A stretch of DNA of 64,000 bases from Triplophysa rosa. Its lineage: Eukaryota; Chordata; Actinopteri; Cypriniformes; Nemacheilidae. Under the pieces are notes generated by a model. That model did no database searches. It had not been told where the DNA came from and was given only the letters and a program-made list of their open reading frames with translations. A program made the translations under genes and the position numbers. Shown in pieces: positions 11,686-22,333 of this stretch. The stretch lies in the NCBI RefSeq assembly GCF_024868665.1, contig NC_079900.1, forward strand, positions 1,679,764 to 1,743,763. The letters run 5' to 3'. Numbering within the stretch: position 1 is the stretch's first letter; every line of letters begins with the position of its first letter.

Positions 11686-12241
11686 CACACACACACACGT
11701 ACGTACACAGACAAGTACGCACACACACACACGCTCAGTGAGAGCACACATTTAGGATAAAGGAGAGAGAAGCACAGGTCAAATATAACAGATAATAAAA
11801 TTCCTATATGCAATATTAATTAAGTAAAACTTTAAGATTCTAAAGCAGCCCCCCCGGTCAGGCAGATAGTGCAAAAACAGTATGCAAACGGTGGCGAGGA
11901 ACCCAAAACTCTAATCGAGAAAAAAAACCTCAGGAGAACCCAGGCCCAACCAGGGGATTCCAGTTCCCCTCTGGCAAAAGCTGCTGCCTCTGCACAAGCT
12001 CCAGAGAACTTGCACAACAAGGCTAAATAAAATAAATAAACTTAATAATAAAATAAATTATAGTTTAAGATTATCATTAATAATCTAATAGCATTTGAAG
12101 TTTTGTGGTGAAGACATGTCAAGAGACCGCGTCCTTCTTTATCCAGCTCTATCATCTCAGCTCTTGTCAGGTCCCCACTTCCCATTCTCCGCTCTACCAT
12201 CAGGTCAGGCCATGAACTGCATCCTGCTCGCTGTGGTAACC
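11434..12241 (-). mobile_element. 5'-truncated LINE 3' end, inverted partner of 325-1096
   Basis: Reads in reverse complement as the 3' UTR at the window start, including the CA microsatellite (11585-11740) and the CTCAACTCAACTCAACT tail. Near-identical over about 770 bp apart from microsatellite length. Confidence 0.85.
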
Positions 12242-12335
12242 TTGGAACACGACATTTTTACATTGGAACACGACTTGGAACACGACATTTTTACATTGGA
12301 ACACGACTTGGAACACGACATTTACAACACGACAT
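12242..12335. repeat. Short tandem repeat at the LINE truncation point
   Basis: A unit of about 33 bp (TTGGAACACGACATTTTTACA, then a shorter TTGGAACACGAC) is repeated just outside the 5' truncated end of the LINE copy, starting from the LINE's own TTCCAAGG sequence. Confidence 0.75.
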
Positions 12336-13173
12336 CCATACAGTGCACTAACCTTTGTGTTTAAAGTAGTGATGTTACGTTCTGAGCCGAGGCTTCGGAG
12401 CGTGTGTCGAGAAATCCTGGAAGCTTTCAGTGAAGCGCGTATGGTATGGAAGGCCGAGTATGGCAAGCCGATTGTGTCAGAATTACCCCATAGATTAAAC
12501 GCGTTTATATCCGAACGCCGTTTTTGCCGTTTTGGTTGCACAGAGCGCACGTTATTTTTTGTCTGTTGTACAATGAGCCCCTCCCGCTGATTTCCGCAGC
12601 CAGTAAATTTGAACTGTTCTCACCCAATCACTGATGAACTGAGCCAGACCAGAACAATTTACCACTGATCATTTACAGGATTTTATTATGTGCGCAGTGT
12701 TACCTTTGCTAACATTAAACAAATCATTGCTTGCTTTCCGAAGAAGCGACTTCTTCTCTTTGGAAATGTAAAGTTACACACCGTGGCGAGGGAGGGTGGC
12801 AAAAGAACATCCTTGTGGCAAAAACGGGGAAAACAGGACTAGGGACCGACGGGAGTGTCACAGTGTTCTGAATTATTCAACAAATATTTTTGAGGCTTCT
12901 TTGTTATTTTAAGTGGTAAAATGAGATGAATATGCGCGGCGATTTAGCGCTTGGCTTCCGCAGATGGGTTAGCAACGTAATGAACTGTAGGCAAGGCAGA
13001 AACACCCTCAGCCCTCCCGAGCTCAACAGCGCCCCATGTTTTTTCAATGTAAATCTGTGGCGAGAAATGGAAGTGCAGCCTGTTCTCATAGACCAGTGTT
13101 TCCCAACATTTTTTCTGCCGCGGCACAGTTTTAATTTGCAAAAAATTTCACGGCACACCAGCATCACATTAAC
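12336..13173. other. Transposon-like DNA without an intact gene
   Basis: Includes a GTGTGTCGAGAAATCC block common next to fish hAT/ZBED elements (12405) and a hAT-like end CAGTGTTTCCCAACATTTT at 13094. No reading frame of note. Confidence 0.35.
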
Positions 13174-13181
13174 CACTAAAA

Positions 13182-13374
13182 CAGGGGTGTCCAAAGTCAG
13201 TCCTGGAGGGCCGGTGTCCTGCAAAGTTTAGCTTCAACCCTAATCAAACGCACCTGAACAGCTAATCAAGGTCTCACAAAGCAGACTAGAAACTTCCAAA
13301 CAGGTGTGTTGAGCCAAGTTGGAGCTAAACTCTTTAGGACAGTGGCCCTCCAGGACCGACATTGGACACCCCTG
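13182..13374. mobile_element. hAT MITE with perfect 8-bp target duplication
   Basis: Ends CAGGGGTGTCCAAAGTCAGT and its complement ATTGGACACCCCTG, flanked on both sides by CACTAAAA (13174-13181 and 13375-13382). 193 bp, non-coding. Confidence 0.92.
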
Positions 13375-13465
13375 CACTAAAATATAACAAAATTGCACAA
13401 AAAACAAAATTGCTTTAAATTGCTTGTTAAGACAGCATATTATAATAAACGTATTACTCACAGCT

Positions 13466-13928
13466 TTGTTTCAGAGCTGTCGCCCATCTTCACTAATATT
13501 TTTAACAGATCTTTGGAGCAGTGTGAAGTCCCTTCATGCTTCAAACGCTCCACCATCATCCCTGTACAGAAGAAACCCAAAATATCTGGACTTAATGACT
13601 AGAGGCCTGTTGCTTTAACATCTGTGGTCATGAAGTCATTTGAGAGACTTGTACTGGCCCACCTGAAGGACATCACCAGACCACTTCTTGATCCCCTCCA
13701 GTTTGCTTACCGAGCAAACAGGTCTGTGGACGATGCAGTAAACATGGGACTGCATTACATCCTACAACACCTAGACAGACCAGGGACTTACGTCAGGATC
13801 CTGTTTGTAGACTTCAGCTCGGCCTTCAACACCATAATCCCAGACCTCCTCCTGCCCAAGCTTACCCAGCTCTCTGTGCCAACCTCTACCTGTCAGTGGA
13901 TTATTAACTTCCTGTCGAACAGGCAGGC
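13466..13928 (+). pseudogene. LINE reverse transcriptase fragment
   Basis: Same family as the LINE at 61.8-64 kb and nearly identical: LSPIFTNIFNRSLEQC, SVVMKSFERLVLAHLKDI, FVDFSSAFNTIIPDLL. A TAC to TAG change makes a stop in the NDYRP motif. It ends abruptly at FLSNRQ, where a Tc1 remnant begins. Confidence 0.85.
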
Positions 13929-14799
13929 AAGCTGTTTTTTTTTGTGGAGTTATTTGGGTCCAAATGTGATTTTTGGTGTGATTGATGAGATATTATCTTC
14001 CTTTGGAGAATGCAGGGTCCCAGGAGTCTGGAAGTGTCTGAATAATTATCCAACTATAAGGCACAGCGACGCGCGACTGTAGGGGTCCGAAGAGAGGGAG
14101 GCACAGAAATCCAACATTGCTTGGACGTTTTAAGATGAGCACTTCATGCTTCCTGCTGCTGACCAACTTTATGGAGATGCAGATTTCATTTTCCAACAGG
14201 ACTTGGCACCTGCACACAGTGCCAAAGCTACCAGTACCTGGTTTAAGGACCATGGTATCCCTGTTCTTAATTGGCCAGCAAACTCGCCTGACCTTAACCC
14301 CATAGAAAATCTATGGGGTATTGTGAAGAGGAAGATGCGATATGCCAGACCCAACAATGCAGAAGAGCTGAAGGCCACTATCAGAGCAACCTGGGCTCTC
14401 ATAACACCTGAGCAGTGCCACAGACTGATCGACTCCATGCCACGCCGCATTGCTGCAGTAATTCAGGCAAAAGGAGCCCCAACTAAGTATTGAGTGCTGT
14501 ACATGCTCATACTTTTCATGTTCATACTTTTCAGTTGGCCAAGATTTCTAAAAATCCTTTCTTTGTATTGGTCTTAAGTAATATTCTAATTTTCTGAGAT
14601 ACTGAATTTGGGATTTTCATTAGTTGTCAGTTATAATCATCAAATTAAAAGAAATAAACATTTGAAATATATCAGTCTGTGTGTAATGAATGAATATAAT
14701 ATACAAGTTTCACTTTTTAGTGAAATAGTGAAATAATTGGAATTAGTGAAATAAATCAACTTTTTGATGATATTCTAATTATATGACCAGCACCTGTAA
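13929..14799 (+). mobile_element. Broken Tc1 (DD34E) element, 3' part
   Basis: The transposase C-terminus is open from 14146 to TGA at 14493 (115 codons): FIFQQDLAPAHS (second catalytic Asp), NSPDLNPIENLW (Glu, 34 residues later), SMPRRIAAVIQAKG. The N-terminal half is missing or scrambled. The right end is GAATATCATC...AATTATATGACCAGCACCTG-like, a known Tc1 terminus, near 14799. Confidence 0.85.
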
Positions 14800-14926
14800 A
14801 TAACAGACAGATTATTTATCCATATAAATACAGAAAGCAGAGGTCACATGGCAGAATATTGTAAATGAGTTTACAGTCAATTACAGTACAATGAGGTAAA
14901 CAGCACTATTATGAAGATGTACTTAC

Positions 14927-15073
14927 TTTGGCACACTCTGTTTTCATCAGCGTAATATCCAGATGGACAGCGAGGGCTGCAAAAACCTGACGGGACCAGA
15001 ACAGCAGGGGCCAAACAGGAAGTACAGGAGAGAGGACCATCCCCACCACACTCCTCACATGAAGAGTGACATT
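14927..15073 (-). CDS. Orphan furin-like cysteine-rich repeat exon
   Basis: A 147-nt phase 1-1 exon between CTCCAG and A|GTAAGT. With the split codons it reads ECHSSCEECGGDG, CTSCLAP, then CSPRCPSGYYADENRVCQ. The pattern C-x3-C-x2-C...C-x2-C...G-x-C-x3-C-x-x-G-Y-Y...C is the furin-like repeat of PCSK5/6 and FRAS1-type extracellular proteins. No neighbouring exon of such a gene is visible within about 1.4 kb on the right or in the transposon-filled DNA on the left, so it may be a stray or a distant exon of a larger gene. Confidence 0.6.
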
Positions 15074-15689
15074 CTGGAGAATGGCAGTAAGAATGAATAC
15101 AAATTCATATACAACTTTGTCAAATGGACATAAACGATATAAAGCTGGGGTGGAATAAGTAAATTCTCCATTATACAAACATAACACTTTCACCTTTAAA
15201 ACCACTTGTTGTGTGCTTTATTTATACACACAGTGTAAAATACACAGACCTGCACAGACTCGCGTATAAACACATCTGTGGACATTCACACTACCGATTA
15301 AAGAAGGTCATAAGATTTTATAGATCAGATCAACATCATAAATGATTTCACATTAAAGTCGAGCTCTACATCACACACCCTTATAAAAATAAATGCACTG
15401 TCTCATCTACACTGTCAGCGGAGGAACCACTTTCAAAACATCACAGGTAATTGCATCAGGGTTATGAAAACAGAGGCTGCAGTTACACAAGTTCTGCATT
15501 ACACTGAGAGATCAAGTAGAATGACAACGGCAATGGGATTTAAATAGGCCTACATTCAAATATTAAAGCCCAGTCCAGGACACGGTTTTGATGGGATTCA
15601 GATGAGGTCACATGATGCAAAACTATGTAAAGAAATATTGTTGTCACTAAAGATACTGGGATGATATGTCTTTAATTTTGTATTTTGCT
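15074..15689. other. No gene recognised
   Basis: Moderately AT-rich DNA with no clear repeat borders or exons. Confidence 0.4.
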
Positions 15690-16169
15690 TTAAAGGGGTC
15701 ATATGGCGCGAAAACGTGTTTTTGCAACAAATGTAACAAAATATGCATTCTATCTAAAAGCGAATGCTCACCCAGACCTGCCTGAAAGCCTCGTGTAACC
15801 ACACCCCCACAAATCTACGTCAGTTCATGGTAAGACCGCCCAAATGTATACGCAAGTAAGGTGGGCGTACCTGTCAGTACAATTGATGTTCCAAATATGG
15901 TAAGAGGCGTTACATTTCCGTCACACTTGCAGTATTCGACCAATCACTACGCACTGGTTAACTGGCAAATCATAGCACACCTCGCTTTTCAGAAAGATGA
16001 GCTTTGTAAAAAATCAGCGCGTTTCAGACAGGCGGGACAAAGAGGAGATACAAACATGCACGGTATGTGGAAAACACAACGTTTTTGAACCTTAAATGTG
16101 TATACACATTTCATTACATCTAAAACAAACGATAATATTAGTTTTAGCCGTGTCATACGACCCTTTTAA
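15690..16169. mobile_element. MITE with TTAA borders
   Basis: TTAAAGGGGTCATATGGCGC at the left and GTCATACGACCCTTTTAA at the right form an inverted repeat bordered by TTAA, the piggyBac-type target. The interior of about 480 bp has no transposase. Confidence 0.7.
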
Positions 16170-16400
16170 TAAAGAGTATAGGGATAATATGAAAGGCGAT
16201 GAGACACATTGTGAAATATTATCAGCTTAGCTAATGAGTATTCATTAGTTGACATACATGTGACATAATAGTCCATGGAGGTCATTGCCTACTGCTTGCA
16301 TGCTTGTTTACACCACCGCTGACAGGTTGCATGATGGATTTTTTTGCATGGTGTTCAAAAGTCTTAATGATGTTATAAATCATTTTTAAATTTCCTCTGT

Positions 16401-16500
16401 NNNNNNNNNNNNNNNNNNNNNNNNNNNNNNNNNNNNNNNNNNNNNNNNNNNNNNNNNNNNNNNNNNNNNNNNNNNNNNNNNNNNNNNNNNNNNNNNNNNN
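16401..16500. other. Assembly gap (100 N)
   Basis: Exactly 100 N, a conventional placeholder for unknown length. It interrupts the heptad-repeat exon of the butyrophilin-like gene, so the true repeat count is unknown. Confidence 0.95.
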
Positions 16501-16688
16501 GTTCTCTCTCTGTATTCTCTCGTCTTCATTCTGTATTCTCTGTTTCTCTCTCTGTATTCTCTGGTTCTCTCTCTGTATTCTCTGGTTCTCTCTCTGTATT
16601 CTCTGTTTCTCTCTCTGTTTCTCTCTCTGTATTCTCTGGTTCTCTCTGTGTATTCTCTGGTTCTCTTTCTGGTTCTCTCTCTGTAGTT
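16501..16688 (-). CDS. Butyrophilin-like gene: coiled-coil exon of 21-bp repeats (partial)
   Basis: After TCTCTTCAG, in the frame set by the upstream phase, the exon reads ELQRENQKENQRIHRENQRI and continues with RENQRIQ or REKQRIQ heptads until the gap. Ile at every seventh residue with Asn or Lys four residues after it makes a plausible parallel coiled coil. Each heptad is one 21-bp repeat, so the exon is an in-frame minisatellite. The other long frame (repeats of REYRERT) is a shadow. Confidence 0.7.
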
Positions 16689-19515
16689 CTGAAGAGAAAA
16701 CAGCATTAAAATGATATAACTATGACTTAACTACAGGAATAACAAACAGACCCTTTTTTTGTAAAGATTTGCTCTCATGTGATGATGGTGTATATTTTCC
16801 TGTATTGATTCTGTATTTCTTGTGTTGGGTTTAGTTTCCAGCACAGATCATAAAACTTGAGACGTGAAATATCTCAAATGTGTGTTTAACTGAAGATTAT
16901 ATGAATCTAAACCTAAAAAAGTTGTTTTTTTTAAACTGTAACACACATCATTCACACACACTCATGAGATGCTCAATGCCGACATAAACACCATTTCTAA
17001 CTAACTGCAGGTTAAACACTATATACAGTATTATACAGTATTTATGAAATCTGATGAAACACATGAATGTTACCTCTCTGTTTACATACAAACACAGTGA
17101 TCAGTATTCCAGCGATCACACTGAGAACAACAGCAACGGAGATCAGAATCACTGAAGATCTCCAAGAGAGAAACATTTGAGCTGGAAAACAAACCTGACG
17201 CTCACTGTTCACAGTCTAAAATAACTCTTAAATAACTTTCATTATAAATATAAACAATTACATGTAAACTCAAGTGCAGTGCAAATGATGATTCACTACA
17301 ACAAACATATCAGGACCCTCAGATATCATCAATAGACCCCTAAAGACCGCTGAACATGTTTATATATAAGCACTCATTTCTGTCTGGACATTTCCTGAAA
17401 CTAATAATTGTCTTTTGAAATGTCAAAGCAAACAATCAAAATAACATCAGACTCCTGAAAGCTCTTTAACTAATGTCAGGGATTATATTGACTTAAATGA
17501 TGAATATGTTGATGTTTTCTGCTTGAAATGCTGATGAGACCAGAGGAAACACAGAAGAGAAATCTGTACTCACTGGATGTGATGATCTCAGCCTCCATCA
17601 TGTGATGTCTCATTCTGACTCTGCAGTGATATTTAGTGTCGGTGTTATATACAGTGATCATGTGTTTCACACTGAATCCATCTGTGTCATCTCTGTGTGT
17701 GTCTGGAGATTCAGATGTTAAAGTGACTCCTTCACTGTTCAGCCACACAAGATCAGGTTCAGGTTTCCAGCCTTTAGATTCACACTGTAGATGAAGACCA
17801 CCAGATCCATCAAACCCATCTACAGTGATGACCGGAACACTGCCTACAGCTACACAAGACAAGGATGAAAAACATTTGTTTATTAAGTTTTCTGACAACA
17901 AACTCCCGTGAACTTGTTTAAAAAACTTTTGTTCTTCTGACAACAGAAAAAAAAGACTGTCCTCCAAAAAAATGAGCCTATAGGTCGTTTGTCCAAACAC
18001 CTTATTACGACCAACAGTTCCATCTTAAGGATGAGCGCTCTTCAGCAGCACCTGCTTGTTATCATTAACTTGATAAATGTTTATGGTTTTGAAGTTATTT
18101 TGGATCCCCTAAACCCATAACACCCTAAATCTAAACACTTTTCTACCATACAAAACACAATACAAGAGTGAAAGTACAGTCACAGGTATTTATTGCATAC
18201 TGTAAGTTGATCAAAAAACAGTAGATTACAAAACAACTTGTGTTGCAAACCTTCTGAATTGAAGAGTCATAGACAACTTTATATGAAGATATCCGTGAAT
18301 GCACCGCATGCAGTCAGATCTCCTTCAAATGTTCAGACGTCATCACTCAATCGGTCACGAGAGACACGAGAGCCAATAGGCTTGTTCGACAATGTCGGTT
18401 GTTGCAGTGCCGCATGAAGTCGAACACAACTAATAATGCTATTTCACAATCACTACTGATATATCACTTCATCCGGCGGTAATTTTAAACGTGTTTCACC
18501 CGTAAGTTTACCAGATCTGAAGATTTACTTTGGATGGTGTTCACTTTAGCGTCATTTCCTCATAAAATTTGATTGTTCGATTGCAATATAGGTATAATTT
18601 CATTATGACAGTATACGAAAGCTTCTCATGGCGCTAATTCAGTAAAAGGTCCAGTGCATCACACTAAGGTAAGGAAAAAATGTATTTTCTTGTCATATGG
18701 GTTGGAGGAAAAGTTGAGAAAAACACTCGAAACAAAGTCGTTATACAGCATCAGACACTAAACTAATCAATCATAACTAAACTCATTCAGTGTTAGTTTC
18801 AGTGGTTTGCTCACCTTCAACTCTGAGCTGAACAGTGATGTCATCACTCCAGGATTGAGACTGAATGAAACACTTGTAACGTCCTTCATCAGAGATTTGG
18901 ACTCTTGAGAGTTTGAGTGATGTGTTTCCTTTCTCTAGTTCTTCTGTAAACACTTGAGTTCTTCCTCTGTACGACTGAAGCTGATCTGTGTTTATGTCTT
19001 TATGATCTTCATACAGATGAACTATTGAGTCTTTCAGATCAAGTCTGATCCACTCGACTCTCATGTTCACAGCACTGATGTTGGGTTTGATAGAACACGG
19101 CAGAATCACATCTTCACCAGATACAGTCATCACAGGAGCTGAAGGCCCGATCACCTCGTACTCATCTGATATCAGATTAATAAGAAACATTTCATTTGTC
19201 ACAACAATTAAACAGTTGCTGCATTTCTAAATGTGTCAGTGATGTCCAGTGTTGTGTATCAAACATGATCATAAGAGATGATATGATGTCTGTCCTGCTC
19301 TCTACAGAGAGACACCTCAAGTACTCCACACTTCAGAGGAATAAACACATTTTAAATGTCATTTATTCTAATACTTTTGATGCAAACATTAATCCGACAC
19401 CGTTTGATTAATTATTACCTCATTTTACTCATATTTACACATGTAAACACAGTAAACATTTACCTGATTGTGTAATTCCAGTAATAATCAGTAAAATCAC
19501 ACAGATGAACTTCAT
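16501..19515 (-). CDS. Butyrophilin-like immunoglobulin receptor gene, 3' end in a gap
   Basis: Type I membrane protein of the B7/butyrophilin/MOG class. Exons: signal peptide 19515-19464, V-set 19165-18815, C-type Ig 17849-17574, transmembrane 17181-17074, coiled coil 16688 into the gap. All joins are phase 1, the hallmark of Ig-superfamily exon structure. This V-C-TM-coiled-coil order is typical of fish butyrophilin-like genes, which often end in a B30.2 domain. None is visible between 14.9 and 16.4 kb, so the gene may be a short form or its end may be lost in the gap. Such proteins modulate lymphocyte responses; the ligand is unknown. Confidence 0.8.
17074..17181 (-). CDS. Butyrophilin-like gene: transmembrane exon
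   Basis: A 108-nt phase 1-1 exon encoding SWRSSVILISVAVVLSVIAG, then ILITVFVCKQR: one hydrophobic membrane segment followed by basic stop-transfer residues. The acceptor is TTTTCCAG and the donor AGAG|GTAACA. Confidence 0.85.
17574..17849 (-). CDS. Butyrophilin-like gene: second Ig (C-type) exon
   Basis: A 276-nt phase 1-1 exon. It has GLHLQCESKGWKPEPDLVWL (the GW-P-P butyrophilin signature), then HMITVYNTDTKYHCRVRM with the second cysteine. The acceptor is TTGTGTAG and the donor TCCA|GTGAGT. Confidence 0.88.
18815..19165 (-). CDS. Butyrophilin-like gene: V-set Ig exon
   Basis: A 351-nt phase 1-1 exon. It contains the V-set landmarks: VILPCSI (first Cys), VEWIRLD (Trp), SYRGRTQVF, SLKLSRVQISDEGRYKCFIQ (DEGRYKC with second Cys), then the final strand VQLRVE. 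It most resembles butyrophilin/MOG V domains. The donor is GAAG|GTGAGC. Confidence 0.88.
19464..19515 (-). CDS. Butyrophilin-like gene: signal peptide exon
   Basis: ATG at 19515, then MKFICVILLIITGITQS, a clear hydrophobic leader, ending TCAG|GTAAAT one base into the next codon. The exon starts at 19532 after TTTTCAG, with 16 nt of 5' UTR. A further 5' UTR exon probably ends at AAACAG|GTTTGT near 19967. Confidence 0.8.
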
Positions 19516-19965
19516 CTCTGAACGACACGTCACTGAAAAGAAAAACATGTATACAACAGTCAGTTCACACAGATGATATGAGAACATTTTACATAAAATA
19601 CCACATCATTTATTATAATTCAGTCTGTCAGGAGAGAACTGGTTAAACTGGTGAAGATCATGTGATGGAAACAGAGTTCAGAAAGAGTTTGTTCATCTGT
19701 CAATCTGTCAAAGATCAGATTTAAACACTAACTCATGAAATGCACTATATCACACATACATCTACACAATATCAATGCTTCCAACAGAAATGAGAAATAA
19801 ATTCATAAAAACAGAATATAAGACAGTCAGACATTTATAGTTTATACTCACAAACACTGTTATAACAGTGAGATGCATCACATCAGGTGTCAATGAATAA
19901 AGACGTCCCGTCTGAACATTAAAAACTCTGTTAGGACGAGTATCATGAAAACATGTCAACACAAA

Positions 19966-20040
19966 CCTGTTTCTTCAGCGCTTGACAGAGTTCCTGAGAA
20001 CTGATTTACTTTTACTTTTACTAGAATGAATATCACACCC
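19966..20040 (-). promoter_or_regulatory. Possible 5' UTR exon and promoter-proximal motifs of the Ig gene
   Basis: On the minus strand three AGTAAA repeats are followed by TTCTCAGGAA, a STAT-like TTCN4GAA site, then an AAACAG|GTTTGT donor. This could be a cytokine-responsive first exon. The motifs are short and the call is tentative. Confidence 0.3.
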
Positions 20041-20454
20041 TTCACATTATTCTAGCTGATCAACAGGTGTGTGTGCGTGAGCGTGTGTATCTTTATATTT
20101 AGACTATAGAGTTTATAACTTTGGTATTTAGTGGATTAGTGTGATTTTACTTTAATAAACAATTGTTTACCTGCTTTAAAACTTTAGACAGGTTTAAAGA
20201 CAGGTTTTTGACTGCATCTGTAGCTTAAAGAGCCGTTTATACAAAACCTGTTGTTTAACATTCCTTAAACTGAAGCTAAATGTGATATTGAGAAATGTTA
20301 TGAGAACCAGCACAGAATGATTCTTCTAAAATGTAATTTATTAGCAAAGAAGATATTTGAAACAATCCTCAGAGGCACAGCATCCATAAGATCTATCAAT
20401 ACACATCATACAGTACAAACAGCCTGAAAGATCAAATGCTTTAATATTTTTGAC
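20041..20454. other. Intergenic, no gene recognised
   Basis: AT-rich sequence with no coding or clear repeat signal. Confidence 0.4.
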
Positions 20455-20640
20455 CCGTGTCGGAGCCGATGGCCTTGTGGTTAGAGCTCCAACATGAGGC
20501 ACGGTTAGGCATCGGGCGACCCGAGTTTACTGTATGTCCCGGCTCGAGGTCCTTTCCTGACCCCACTCCCTTCTCTCTCCCCCTACCCTCCTGTCCTCTC
20601 TCTTCAAATAAAGGCCAAAGAAATTCAGCTTGAAAAAATA
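20455..20640 (+). mobile_element. tRNA-derived SINE
   Basis: Starts GTCGGAGCCGATGGCCTTGT, then GGTTAGAGCTCCAACATG (A-box region) and GGCGACCCGAGTTTACTG (B-box region). A CT-rich stretch ends AAATAAAGGCCAAAGAAATTCAG. A familiar cyprinid SINE layout, transcribed by RNA polymerase III when active. Confidence 0.75.
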
Positions 20641-21761
20641 TAGAATTTTGACCGGCATCTGACCACAACATGGAAAAGTCAAAAGTTTGGTTCACAAACG
20701 TCAAACTAAAACCAATTGCGGAATGAATAATTTAAAGTCATGTCAACATCACATGAAGTTTGCATTGCAGTCTTATTTGAAGACAAGCTGAGCAAAACGA
20801 TCAGAGATATTTTAGATCATTTATTAGACTAGAACAGATTTATACAACCGGTCCCTGACCTAACCCAGAACACCAGCAAGTGTCATGTGTGTCCAGCAGG
20901 GGGCAGAACTGTTTCATACAAGAGACTGTCTGTGGATAATCTGCAATGTTTTCTACATTACAACAAAAACAAAGCTGTTTTAAAGAACATTTTATTTCAT
21001 CACAGTAGAATAAACACATATTATATACAAGAGACGGGTCCTTTGTGCCTTTTTCTTCTAGAGTTGAGTTTGTTCATATGATGTGTTGATAAATGTGAAG
21101 GAAACATGAATTCTGTGACTTTGAACATCGAAGTTTAAACCTCTACATGAAAAAACTGAAGTAAAACACAGGACTTCAGATAGTTATGTATTCTGTTCTC
21201 TTCACGTGACGAAACGTTCTCTTGATTTCTCTCATTGCTCATTTTCTATCATCTCTGAATATGGTGATTTCTTGTTTTCTTGGCCGTCTCAGAGGGTTCA
21301 TGTCTGTGTACCATAACAGAGAGATCAGACAGTCTTTTCAGCATAACATCTGTCTCTATTATGGGCATCAAGGGTAAGTGTTGTCCTGTTAATGTGGAAA
21401 GAAGATTGACAGTTCAATGAAAGTCCTGTGAAGTCAAAGCATCTTGATCGCCCCCTGGTGGGCATAAACCCGCTCTCTTCATATAAACAAATGACACGTG
21501 AGACAAGCTAAAGTCAAATTACAATTCATATGCATTTTTGCCGAAGATTATTATATTGTTATTGTATATTTTGAACAAACAACCACTGACACAATTTCAT
21601 AACCGTGATGTTTGTTTCTGCTGTGACCTCACGAGTTCCTGAACATGACGCTTAAAATAAACACTAATGATAGATTTACTGTGTGTTAAGGACATTGAAC
21701 CTTTACATTTTTAAGACAGAGTTTGAGCCACTCTGAATGAATATATCGAGTTATATAGTAC
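20641..21761. other. Intergenic, no gene recognised
   Basis: Only short incidental frames; no repeat borders found. Confidence 0.4.
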
Positions 21762-21876
21762 ATGTAATAGCCTATAAATAAAGAAAAGCTGATCAAATGT
21801 AAAGGGAAACATTACATGGGCCGTGTCTCATGGGCGGGAAATGAATTCAGCAAATGAATTTAATAAGCTCATTCTA
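21762..21876. repeat. Left direct repeat flanking a MITE
   Basis: Starts ATGTAATAGCCTATAAATAA and ends AATAAGCTCATTCTA directly at the MITE. Repeated at 22233-22333 with a 14-bp difference (an extra CATGGGC-bounded segment here) and few substitutions. Confidence 0.9.
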
Positions 21877-22232
21877 CCCTGATAGCACACATACATCTGG
21901 TTTACGTCTATTTGACGTCTGCATTTACATCTGCAAGACATCTACAATACATCGTTTGCTCATCTGCAATACGTCTCGGAGATGTCTGCTGTCAGACGTC
22001 ATGTAGACATCTAGAAGATGTCTGTAAGATGTTTATGATTTAGAATGGATGTACAACAGCTCTTTCTAACATGTTTAGCAGATGTTTTTAAGCAGCAGAT
22101 CTCCAGATCTTTAGCAGCCGTATTACAGACGTTCAGACGTCTCCGAGACGTATTGCAGATGAGCAAACTATGTATTTAAGATGTCTTGCAGACGTCAAAT
22201 AGACGTAAACCAGATGGATTGTGCTATCTGGG
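21877..22232. mobile_element. Palindromic MITE flanked by about 100-bp direct repeats
   Basis: 356 bp from CCCTGATAGCACACATACAT to TGTGCTATCTGGG. Its halves are near reverse complements, rich in AGACGTC motifs. The reverse complement of a second copy is at 56429-56790. It is bounded on both sides by the same 101-115-bp sequence rather than a short target duplication. Confidence 0.85.
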
Positions 22233-22333
22233 ATGTAATAGCCTATAAATAAAGAAAAACTGATCAAATGTAAAGGGAAACATTACATGGGCTGGAAATG
22301 AATTCAGCAAATGAATTTAATAAGCTCATTCTA
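22233..22333. repeat. Right direct repeat flanking a MITE
   Basis: Begins right after the MITE's last base with ATGTAATAGCCTATAAATAA and ends CTCATTCTA, as the left copy does. Confidence 0.9.

Noticed and set aside
16386..16706. Frame with REYRERT repeats through the N gap
   Set aside because: It is a shadow. The frame fixed by the upstream phase-1 exon gives the heptad pattern RENQRIQ, and the reported frame runs through undefined bases.
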